The notes under the pieces: model-generated
The model's database searches: none
What the model saw: the letters and a program-made list of their open reading frames with translations, nothing else
Told to the model about the DNA's origin: nothing
Shown here: piece after piece, positions 12,201-24,200 of the stretch
Layout of the letters: each line of letters opens with the position of its first letter
Numbering within the stretch: position 1 is the first letter of the stretch
Program-made: the position numbers and the translations under genes
Source of the DNA: Zonotrichia leucophrys gambelii
Taxonomy: Eukaryota > Chordata > Aves > Passeriformes > Passerellidae
Length of the DNA: 64,000 nucleotides
Reading direction: 5' to 3'
NCBI RefSeq assembly: GCF_028769735.1
Contig: NC_088177.1
Location: 13,022,599-13,086,598 of the forward strand

Positions 12201-15200
12201 TCCAGTTCCTACTTCAGTTTTTCCTGGTGCATTAAGTGTACAAAACAACAATGCCCATATGAAAACCTTAGCCCATATAAAGAGATATGGAATATTTATA
12301 GTAAAAGTTGCTTCTTTGAAGCTTAGGGGGCTTGCAGGCTTATATGAGAGAGAGCTTCTCTAAAATTAAACCACAAATGGTCAGCACAGTATGTGGAAAA
12401 ACAGCCAAAAGAATATTTCACAGCTAACTTGTTTTTTGCTCAGCTTAATTCTTATTTGACCTATATGTCCATATGCATTTATGGATTTATTTGCTGCACT
12501 CCAGCTGTTGCTGCCACCTTTTTCTGCTTGAAGAAAATGCTAAAGAACCAGTCTTGCTTCATCCAAAAGTAATCTTTAAATGAGATCTGATAGTCCACCC
12601 CCCACCATCCTCTGGAATGTAAATACTATAAATAATTGTGGCACTGTCTTTAAAGGCTAAGTGGGGCTGGGATTTGGAGTCCAACATCACAATACTTAAA
12701 ATGCATTATTTATTATGTAACATTCATAGAAGGCGGCTGTAGCACTGACTTTGTAGCCAGGGTGTTTCAGGCCTCTGGAAGAGCTGGGTGCAAGTCCTGG
12801 CTAGGAGTGAGCATCTCCCATGCACATCTTACTGGAGATGTTTGGCATGTTGTTGACTTTTGGGAGAGGGAAGGTGGTTCAAGACAGCGGGAATGGCAGG
12901 AATTTTTGTTTTGTTTTTTAGGTTTAGCAGCGTCAGACATTGGTTTCCAACAGCTGACTGATTTTGGAAGGTCCTCAGTGGAAGCAAAGCTTCATTAACT
13001 AATTTTTGCTCCTTGGCCTGACATGGTGGAGCAGGTTGGGTTGGCAGGGGGAGACACAACACCTTTCTCTCTTACCCACAGTGTGTTTTGCCATCCTGCA
13101 GGCTTCTTCATCTCCCTATTCTCTACCCAGAGGTGCAAAGGGACAGGTCCCTCAGGAGTTTGTGAGTGCCTCGTGTTCTTCACATGCATGGGGGCTCTAC
13201 CAAAGCAAGATGTACTTGGCTGCTGACGGTTTTGTGGCACAATTCTGCCCTGAATTATTTTTAGGGTGGCAGTATCCAAACCCACAAACTGCTGAGATGG
13301 AACAACCTTCTTGATACTGTCAAAATGTTGTTCCTGGCACAGTAGCTTGAATCAGTCCTGCCTCCTGGAGATGTCCAGATTGTGCTTTGCACTCCTGGTT
13401 TGGGATCCACCATGTAGCTGGCATTTCTTCACGTCATGCTGCGACACCTCAGCAAAGTCAGGGCTAATGGGGAGCTCCTCATCAGGGAAGCAAAGCTGAA
13501 CAAAGCCATAAAAATGTGAACAATGGCTCATAGCTCTTGGCAGCTCTTGGGCCATTAGGTAAAATTAATATCCTGTCAGCAGGGTAAAAAGATGAAACTC
13601 AGTCTTACACCAAGTGAGAAACATGATGAGTCTGTGGGCGTGTGGATTTAACTCCGTTGGACTGTGATCCATATTAGGAAATTAGCAGGCACAGTGCTCA
13701 TGCCACAGCCTTCTTCATGCAGAGCAGCACTCTTCCTGCCAGCATCTTCTGTGCAATGCAGGAAGATTGCTGCCTTCCCTCATATAATGGAAGTCTCTCC
13801 TGGGAGCTAACATGCTATTTTGTTGGGGTTATAGGTGTTCTTAATAGGTGGGTTTTTTGGGTGTGGTGAGCCTAAGTATTGCAGATAGTGCTTGGTAAAG
13901 GGTGTGTAGCTCTTTGGTTCAGGGAGCTCTTTCTTCTCATGAGGGATGCCAGTCCTTGTTGCCCTGTAAGCATGGGGACACTGAATGAGAGGTGAGGGCA
14001 TCTATGGGCAATCTCAAGGTTTGCTGCTGCAGTCCCAGACCTGAGGTGATCAAGGCAATGCCAAATGTCTGGCAGCTCTGAAAGCAGACAAGGAGTGTCA
14101 GAGAAGCACCTACTCATGGTACTTTGTTCCTTTGCCATCCCCTGTTATTTCTTTTAACCTCCTGGGTGTTCTCTGCACAGCTCTGTGCTGGCAGCTGCTG
14201 ATCTCATCTGTGTGGGGTGGATGGGGCTGGGACCCATTGATGCCAGTGCCGACAGTGTAAATGAGACTTTATTGTCTGCCTGTGCTGCTGGCAGGCAAGA
14301 GCATCAAGTACCAAGTGGCAGAGCCCTGTCACTTCTTTAAAATTTGGCTTGCTTTAAAATAGGTTCTGCCAGGAAAATATCATTCCAAGTTGGGGTACTG
14401 GTGCTGACCTTCAGGGCTGAAATCAAGTAAAGGTGAAGAGGTGATGGGCTGGAGGGGAAAAACCCAACAAAACAGCTTCTACCTCTTTTAGAGGGGATCA
14501 CACCTTTTCCTTTTTTAAAAGATTTCTTCTGCATTTAACTGAGCCAAATGGGTATATTGGAGTAGAGAGACTTGCTCTAAGACCTTTACTGAAAAACAAG
14601 TCTTGTGTGAGAGTCATTGTGGGTCAAAGAGCTCCCTGATAGGGGGAAGCCTACTTTGTCAGGAGATGAAGAGTTCTGTGGGAGGTCTGCAGTGAGGTGA
14701 GGGTCCCAGGGGTCTGTTGGTGATGGGATGGTGCCCCGTGTTCCTGGAGTGGGAGCAGGGTGTGGATGTGGGTCTGTCCAGGGGGGAGGATGCTGTGTGT
14801 CTGTGTTGTGTAAGATGACAGAGCTGGTGATCCTGTTGCTGCCTCAGGGCTTTTGGGAGCTCTGAATTGTCAGCTGAAGCAGAAGAGCAGTTGAGACAGC
14901 ACGAAAGCAGCAGCCACCAGAAGTGGCAGTAGCAGCCAGAAGAGATGTGAAGCAGTGTTTGGACCAGTTCCACTTACAGGGAACTGCGCTCCCAGGAAGA
15001 GGGAAGGAGACCTGACATGCTTGGGCACCACCTGGAATGAGTGTTTCCATGGGTTAGGCTTGTTGAACTGTTTAATCAACATCACCGCTGTGAAAAAAAA
15101 AACCTCATCAGAACTGGTAGCTCACTGTGTCATGTTTGAATGCTAGAGCTAGTGAGACCCTTTCAAGATCCAGGTGCCATTATGATCCCACAGAGGCTTC

Positions 15201-18200
15201 ATGCAGTCATAGGATCACCTTGATCTGTCCTTTAGGGGCTCCTGCTTGGCAGCTTCAGTCTTGACCTTGTGGTGGAACAGTTCCTTATCCATGGTACTCA
15301 GTTGTGCAGTGCTGTGGTAGAAAAGCCATCTTGTTTCTGGTCTAGGCATAAACCCTCTGAGCAGGGAGGCTGTGTGCTCCTTGGGGCAGGAGGGGGTGCC
15401 TGCCTTCAGCAGATGCTGAGCTGCAAGAGATTCTGAAAGTAGACTTGAGTTCCATCTCCCCCCCAATCACAGACCAGAAGAGCAAGGATATTATGCCTTG
15501 TGCTTCTCCAGGTGGTTGTTTTTCCAGCTCTATTCTTGAAATATTTCCCAATTTTGAAATCTGCTCTACGTGTCCCTAAAAAAGGGAAGAATGGGAAGTG
15601 TTCTGCATTGCTAATCCTGTGTGTCAGGTGTTGCCCAACTGAGCTGGGAGCTGCAGATCAAACATATGCTTGGCACGAGCTATTTGGGAAGTTTTCCTGG
15701 GTATTCTCACCCTCCTTACTTTGTTAGTGTTTTATCCTCTGTGTGTGCAGCAGTTTATAAAACCACTTATGGTGCAAGTGATGTTTGATCTGACTGATCA
15801 GAATGTGACTGGATCGAGCTAATAATTCTTAAATGATGTAAATAATGAGAGTCTGCTGGTGTTATACTGGTTGAGTTGTGCTGCTCTTTTCTATGTCTAA
15901 ATCTAAAATTACTTTGTATATATTGCCTAAACAGACTATTGGGTAAAAGAAAGGAGTATGATTATATTTAATATGTGTCTGCTCAGTGGTAGAAGATGTG
16001 GCTGGACTTTGTTTCCTCAGGGCTCCCAGAGTGCAGGTGTGTGGCTTTCCTGGAGTGTAGGAGCCCTGACAGCTGCAGATGGTGGGATTAACTCCTTGAC
16101 GTATGCTTGTGCAATAGATAGGGCAGCATGGGGAGGGGACCACACCGCGCTAATCTGCCACACAGACTTAACAATCGAGGGCAAGCTCTGACATGTGATT
16201 ACTTTTTTCATTTCACTGTCAATGCATGGAGTGTTGTGAGTGGGGAAAAGTAACTCATGCCACAGGGAGCCTGAGACCAGGCGTGTTAGAGAATCCAAGG
16301 AGGAGTGCCAGGAGAGGAGAATTAATCAACAGTTAAAATAACCCAGTGGAGATTTTGCCATGGTCCTAAAGCTCTGAGTAAGGTTCAGATTAATTACTGC
16401 ATAAAAGGAATTGATTGGAGCAGTCAGGAAGTGTCTCTAGAAGCTCTCCTTCTGCTTTTCTTTCTGCTGTGTGTAGGCATTGCCCAGGTCCTTGTGACTG
16501 TGAGCTTGATGCCAGGTTCACTGAGCTTCCTTAGCACAGGGGCAGGAAAAGCCCATGTACCTCACCTCAGAGGAGGTATAGGAGCTCACACAGTGTCTGC
16601 AGCCAGTGCTGGCCTTCCTGAGCTTTCACATTTATCTGCAGATCAAGTTTTTGGCATTGATGCCAAAAGTGTGAAATATGAGCAATGACTCAATTGATCA
16701 GAGCTCTTTTGCTTGGAAAAGAGCTCTGATCAATTGAGAAAAAGAGGAGCTGATGAAGTTTAATCAAATAGGTTTGCCCCAGAGATTAAACTTGTTCCCA
16801 GTGTCTTCCAGTAAGATAAGTGGGGAAAAAGCAAATAGGAAGATGCTGGGTTCAAGGTGGGCAGAGATCTTTCAGTAAAATGGCAGTGAAGCTGGAGGAC
16901 CCCCTTGCACATGGTTGTTCTGAATTTCTGGTGCCCACGTGGATTGGAAGCAGATCCTCCAAAATAAAAATTCCTTGGAGGTGCTGCATGCAGGCACTCT
17001 CTACTTGGGCATTACACCCAGCTGTGGTCAGGCCTGGTATGTTCTTAGCTCAGTGGTGCTCTTTGCTGGACAGCAGGCTGCAGTTCAAGCCCTCAAAGTG
17101 CCTTCTGTTAGTGCCTGGTGAGGTGTTGGTGTGCAGCCTCTGCCTGTGGCTGGCCACACAAGGTGCAGCGCCAGGGGGCTGCCAATGGGTGCTGCAGTTT
17201 TGGGCTGGAAGTGCTAAAAAATGGCTCTTTTTTGTCTCCTGATGCTACAGCTGGAGATGGGGCAGAGAGGCTGCCAGTGCTACAGCTAAGTAGTGCCAAA
17301 GTGGAATTTTCTGTTTCTGCCCTGATCCCAGTCCCAAATACATTCATGCAGTCACCCTGCCCCTTGACTATTTTAGCATAAAGATGTCATTGCAGTATTT
17401 CTGTTGCAATTTAAAAACTGGAATGAAAGTGTTAAGAATTTGACCTTGTAGATGCATTTAATACAATTCTATGGCAGACCTGCTGGAACTGAGTACAACT
17501 TACAGGGTACAAGTTAAGCTTTGGGTTTTTTTGCCTATTCTGCCTGTAACGTTTTTGCAACTGCCAGAAAACTGGTATATCTTCCCAGTCTGTTCTGAAG
17601 TCATTAGTTTGTACTGACTTTCTTCTTTGCTGTGCTTCCTGCTGTCCTTCAGATCCATCATGGAATTAATTGGTGGGGGAAAAAGATCAGGGAAAGAAAT
17701 GTGTCCACTGCACATGGCAGGAATTTGCTGGCAATGCTATCTCAGGTTAAGTACAGAATTGTAACATGGTTTTTTTTTTTTTTTTTTTTTTTTTTCTTTA
17801 AGCTACCAGGCATTTGCTCTGTGTTTCTTGCTTCAAAACAGAATATGCAGGTTTTGTCTGGAAAATAAGGCCTATGGCCAAGACTGGAAATGTTGGCTTC
17901 TTAGCCCTGGGGAGGAGAGATTACAGTTCAACAAGCAAACAAGGGCAAGAATACAGTAAGCAGTAGAAATGCTGACTCTGCTGCCTTCAGGAAAGGGTAA
18001 CTTGAGCCCAAGTGGTTGGGATGCCACTGTTTGGAAAGCAGAGGCAGGGATCTGTTAGAAAGGTCAGGGACTGATTGGATTAACTAGGGCAGCACTGAAA
18101 GCTCATCCAAAAGAAAGCAAGGTGGGGCAAGGCTTTTTTAAACTTGCCATTGTTCTTGCCCAGGGTCAAGCACTGGGAACTCCTTAGAAGAAGCTGGAAC

Positions 18201-21200
18201 TTTTGTTTCTACCCCTTTGTCCCAGCAAAGACACTGTCTGTGCTCCTGGCTTGGGTCTGACTGGAGCCAGGTCTCTGCACACTGCAGGGTTCCCCCAAGC
18301 CTTCCTTCTCGCCTCATGCCCGTTCATAAAGCAGACCAGTGCACTGAGTCCTCTCCTGGGTTTCTCTTCTAATTCTGTTTTCTTCTGTTTGTTTGCTTAC
18401 GCTGCAGTTCAAGCTGTGCCTGTTTATTCCTGTAAAATTCCCGTGTGCAGCTCTGAAGGAAAGTTTCTGTCATGTTTGCATCTTGCATTTAGAGGCACAT
18501 ATTCCTCCCTGGCTGTGTGCTCTGGGCCACACAGGGCAGAGCAGTGGCTGAGGGAGTGACACTGGTTTTATGTGTATCCTATGCCCTGTCATGTGCCTGG
18601 GACCAGTCAGCAATTTGCTGTTGGCAAACACAACATGTAGCTTGTAGGGCTGTGGCAATCAGGGTACAGAGATGTGTGTCTCCAAATCTTATGCATATCT
18701 GCTGTATTTTCTTCTTTTTCTTGAGGTCCCTGTGGGGGAAAGTCTAGTGTCCAGACATCTCTGCATGATTTTTTCATGTCAGCATCTCTCCAGGAGCCAT
18801 TTCAGGCACTTTGTGGTTATATGTGTCTGAAAGCTGTTGCATCCTTGATGGCCTTGAACAGCTTCTTACCCCCAGCTTTCTGATAGTCCAGAGATGATAG
18901 TTTTTGTTGTGTAGTCTTGGTGGGCTAACCTTTTACCAAGCTCTCCCTTCTGGGTTTTGGGCAGAGGTGTTGACATCCCAGTACCCCTATAGAGTGAGTA
19001 GGAAAATGAGAGGACTGTAGGCATGGTGGAAAGCTCATTCCTGCAACAGTTATGGGACCTCAGGAGGAGAGGGGAGGCACAGCAGGCTGAACTATACAGC
19101 TTTAACTCAGTCTGTGGGGAAGAAGAGAAGGAAAAGATGCTGTAGCAGTGTTCATGGTAACTGTTTAACAGACAGATGTGGGAGACACAGAATTCACTCC
19201 CAGAGCTTTTTATTCGGTGTGCATCCCGGTTTCTATGTAGGAGTCCTCTGCTAGCTGCTCCCCTCCTTTACTTCTGTCTAGCAACAGGGGCTTTTCTGGA
19301 GTCCTATGTCTGAGTGTGGCTGGGAAATCAAAAAGTCAGAGTTGAGGTGTTGTGCCAAGTCCTGCCTCTGGTCATCTCCTCTCTCCCATGCCACATGCTG
19401 CCTTTTTCCCATTGGAGCTGTGGCCTCTGCATTTTGGCTGGCTGTTCTTCTAATTAGGTCCTTGGGAAGAGGCAGAACCCAGCTAAGAAATCTGTAGCTA
19501 AAGGAGAAGGTGAAATAGGGGAGGAAGGAAGATTTTTCAGGCTGTTGATGAGCTGGTGTTAGAGCAGGTCAAAACCTGCTGCTTGATGTTGACCCCTGAG
19601 CTATTTCTGAAGCTGCTTCTGTTTTTTTGCTGCAATCAGAGTAAGAATTGGTGCTGATGGTCAGACATTTATTTCTCTATGGTTTCTGTGTGTGGGAGAA
19701 CTGTGTTTACAGGGTGAGGGTTGGGGTGAGTCTACCAATGATTTTCACATTTCTCTCGTTTCTCATGGCTTGGTTGGTGCTGTCACTGCTGAATCTCTTA
19801 CTGTGACAAGATCATCCCTACCCACCCAGAAGGCTTGGCACAGGAGCTGGTGTGCTGTGTCAGAGCAAAAATAGGATCCAAACTGGGCACTCCCATCTTT
19901 TCACAGCAGCCAGCAGGGAAAACCTTGGGAGTATAAAGCAGCACCTTCCTCAAAATGCTTAGCTGGTACTTAAAGCATCCAGGGCCTAATAACTATTACA
20001 AAAAACTAGTGAACTGCACAGGTAGAGAGCTGTAGGTACCACCAGGTCCAAATCCCTTGAGTGCCCCTGTTCCTCCAGCTGTGAGAGCTTCTGCAGACAT
20101 TCCCTCTGTCCTTGCTTGTGAACCTGTCCTGAGGACTTGGGAGTGCTTGTGTGCTCATTGATGTCAGGCTGGAATGGGGCATCAGCTGCCCTAGAGATAT
20201 GCTGCTACTGGTGAATTTTAACTTCTGTCTGAAAGAGGCTGTGGGTACTTTAGACCTGGGGACTGAAGGCTGAGAGATCAGTCCAGCTGTCTCCCAGAGC
20301 TCCCTGTGCTCCTGACCACATCTCCCTTGGTTTGGCTCAGCTTGTTAAAGAAGCAGGAAAATTACCTGGTGCAGGAGAGTTGGGTTTGTGTGCAGGACGC
20401 AGGGTGGAAGAACCAACAACAAATGCTTGGATAAGCTAAGCTAAGCTCTCATTTACCAGCACCCTGAGCTGCTGTGGAGTTTGCTTGCTGCTGTCTCCGT
20501 GCCAAGTTTCCAGATGTCATGTGTTGATACTGCCCATGGTATTGATACTGCTTCACATTCCATGTCGATCTTTCCAGGGGAAGCAGCCCTGCCTCTGTGT
20601 CATTAACATGGAAGTCAATTACAGTTGATTTTTTTTTTTACTTTAGTTCCATTAGAGCCAAGCAATCCAATATTGCATTCAGTATTCCCTGGGGCAAGTC
20701 AGCGCTTTGCAGACCCCTTCCCTGCTCCCCAAAGCATCCCCCAAGCATCCTGGCAGCATCACTGCAGGAGCTGAGAGTGTGTCTGCAATCCCTTTAGCAC
20801 TGGCACACAGAGACCTTGGAGTGGTGTTCTGGAGGTGTTGCCTGTACAGGCATGTGGTGGAAGAGGCTGCCAGTTTGCCAAGAAAACAGATTTACTGAAC
20901 AGAGAATTTAGTAAATGAAATGAGGGCTCCTTCCTCCTCACCCAGCCAAGGGTGAGGGCTGCCTATATAGGTGTGGCTGAATACTCTCAGGCTTTTTGAC
21001 TGCTGACTTTTTTTTACTTAATAGGTGTTTTGGTTAAATCCCAGCTTGACTGTGGATGCTGAATCACTATTTCTGATTAATGCAACTTTTTTTGAGGAGG
21101 TGGGAGGGAAGCAGAGCTGTGACATTTCAGCCTCCTTGTCCTTGAGCTGTGCAGCTCTCTGAACAGTGGTGGCAGGGTGGTCCTTCCTACTGATGGAGTA

Positions 21201-24200
21201 TCCTCTCTGCTGAAAAGGCAGCCTGAGAATAGCTGCTTGCCAGTGTTAGAAGGGTGCATTCAGGGCCATCCAGAAAATCCTTTTCCTCAGGTCTGGATTG
21301 CAGTACACCCTTTAGGTGCTAATTTAGCAAATCTTCCAAGAAGAGGCAGGGAAACTGTTAGCTGGGCAGAATACTTCTGTGGCTCTTCAAAGGATTTCTC
21401 ATGGTTTTGCCCATGTGCTTTCATTGTATCCTTGTGTTTCTGGACACTTGTGAAGAAGGGAAGACTTCAGGAATAAATTTGAGACTTTTTAGTCTTTTCC
21501 TACTTTGTCCAAGTCCATATTGCTGTTGGAAGAGTTGTTACCACAGGAGATAGAGGGGTGCAGAGATCAGGCTTGGATGTTACTTTTGGATCAGCTGTCA
21601 CGTTTCAAAAGTCATAGGTTTAGATTTTTCTGGAAAACACTGATTGGCATAAGCACAATTGCTTCTCAAATGGAAGTTGCTGAAGTACTTGATGCCCTTC
21701 TAGCAAACTAGACACTGAGGAAGTAATGCTAGGGGGGAGTTCTCTCTTCTCCCAGCTCTTCTCTGCCTTCTGCTGTGCTCCTGAATGCTTATTCCTGCTC
21801 AGCTGATGGAAGGAGAGCATCTGTGCAATCTGTGCCTCATGTGCCCTGTGGAGAAGAGAGGGCTTAGTGAGTAGGTGCTTCGGGTCACCAGGCTAGGAAC
21901 AGAAATGATCCTCCTCCTCTTCTCCCTGTCTGCCCAGATGGGCTTTGGTTTTGCTCTGACCTCTCTACTGGAAGACAAACCTCTCTGAACACTTAATGGT
22001 GTCCTGTGGGTGTCCACCTTCCTGTAATATCCTTGTTTCTGCCCCTTCCCTTGCTGTTCCTACTTCTCTCCTTTTTCTCTCTGCAAGAGCTTCATCATTA
22101 TGTTCCTGTCATTTGAAACTATGATTTCAGCCAGTTTTGACAGTCTTCTCTTGACCTTCATGCTTAATTCTTCCTCTTTTGCTGTGGAGACATTTGTGAT
22201 GTGATCTTTTCTCTCCTCTCTGTGCTGCTGAAGCTCCTGTATGTAACTCCCACTTATTGCTGATCTTGTGGTTGTTTTGTTTTTTATCCTGGAGTTACAT
22301 ATCTGCAGAGTCTACTCAGGGCAGTTTCTGGCTGGCACTGTTGCCTGGAAATATAATTAAATATTGATCACTGAGCATTCAGCAGTCAAATGAGTTAACA
22401 TATTAATTATGTGTAAGAGTGTGTCATTCCAGTAATGTTTGTTACCTACTGGCTGTCATAGTGTGTGTCTTGAGAGGAAGGGTGTACATGGACCTTGGAG
22501 TGGTGTTCCTTTTGCCTTTTAGTGGTTATGAATCCCTTGACCAGTGGTGCTCTGGGCATTGCTCTTTTGCTGGAGCTGTTGTTTCTTGCCTGTTCCTGCT
22601 CGTCGTTCTCTGCTGATAATAAATTTTCAGAAGCCTTACACTACCTCAGTGGTCAATTCTGAGGGCAGCCAGGCTGGACTAATCCCAGTTAACATCTTGC
22701 TTCTGGACTATCTGCCAGTGGTTGACTTGATTGAGGAGCTGAGTAGCTGCTGGCTGGAAGATGTGTGTGTGTGCCAAGCCTCCACATCACAGAGAGTGCA
22801 AAAAATTCCACCTTGTGCTCCTTGCTCCCTGGTGTTCTTCACTGCTCTGACTCCCACCCCACCCTTAGCCCTACAGAGGGGATCCATTGTGGATATGTGG
22901 CTTAATATGGAAAAAAATGTTTCTCTGTTGCAATGTCTTGCTACCAGTACACATTGGATTCTGTCCATTAAAATGCTTTGAAAACCTCTGGCCAAAGGCA
23001 GCTTTTTATAGGAGCTGTGTGATTACCCTGAAACAGTCCCTGCCAGCTTCCCCCATGCCACAAGTGGTGTAAAACATCATAAAGCCTGACCTCAGCGTGT
23101 GTGGGGAGAGATTGTTCATGTGTCCAGAGAAGGGCAGTGGAGGTGGGGAAGGGTCTGGAGCAAAAGGCTGATGGGGAGGAGCTGGGGGAGACTCAGCCTG
23201 GAGAAGAAGAGGCTCAGGAAGGACCTTGTCACTCTCTACACCTCCCTGACAGGAGGGTGCAGCCAGGTGAGGCTTGGGCTCTACTTCCAGGGAGCAAGGG
23301 ACCAGAGGAAATGGCCTCATGTTGCACTGGGGGAGTTTAGGTTGGATACTGGGACAAGTTCTTCACTGAAAGGGTGATCAGGCATTGGAAGGTGCTGCCC
23401 AGGGCAGTAGTAGACTCACATCCCTGGAAGTGTTGAGAACATGTGTGTGGTGCTTAAGGACATGGCCTAATGGTGGAAGATGCACTGGTGGTTGGATTTG
23501 ATGATCTTTGAGGTCTTTTCCTGCTATCCAACCTATATTTCCCCTGACTCAGCTCCTTGCCCTTTCCTCGAGTCCTGTCACTGGTCACAAGAGTGAAGAG
23601 GTCAGTGTCTGCCCCTCTGCTTGCCCTCAGGAGCATGTTGAAGACCACAGTGCAGTCTCTCCTCAGTCTTGTCAGGCTGAACAAAGTGACCTGAGCCCTC
23701 CTCATGAGGCTTCCCCTCCAGACCTTTCCCATCCTTGGCATCCCTCTTTGGAAACTCTGTATCAGCCTGATGTCTTTTTTGGTGCCCTGGTGCCCAAAAC
23801 TGCACGCAGGACTTGAGGTGAGGCCACAGCAGTGCCAAGCAGAGTAGGACAATCCCTTCCTTTGACCAGCTGAAAATGCTGCGTTATTTTATTTGTTTTA
23901 TTAGTTTCTCTTCTTTCCCCAAGGTATCACTTTGCCACCAGGTCAAGTGTGCACTGTCTGCTTAGTAGGATGGAAAGGCTGAGCCATGGGATTGCTCCTG
24001 CCTCTCTTGTTTCCATCTCCATCTGAGGAAAGGTCCAGCTGTAGCTCTTGCTACTGGCTGCATCCCTGCCTTGTCAGATGATGCAGGGAGTGGTTCCTGC
24101 AGGCACTTGTTTCACCAAGCTGCACAGTGAGCATGGTCTGGTTGCCTGTCCTTCCTCATTTCAGTCAAAGAAATGATTCCAGATGATGCAATCTGTCTGA

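Noticed and set aside
15190..15240. Sequence gcagtcataggatcaccttg as another CR1 end
   Set aside because: Only the first dozen bases resemble a reversed CR1 tail and the following sequence does not fit any CR1 stretch.
16689..16738. Hairpin as a microRNA precursor
   Set aside because: The 22-bp perfect stem is shorter than the roughly 33-bp stem needed for normal processing, and pairing does not extend into the flanks.
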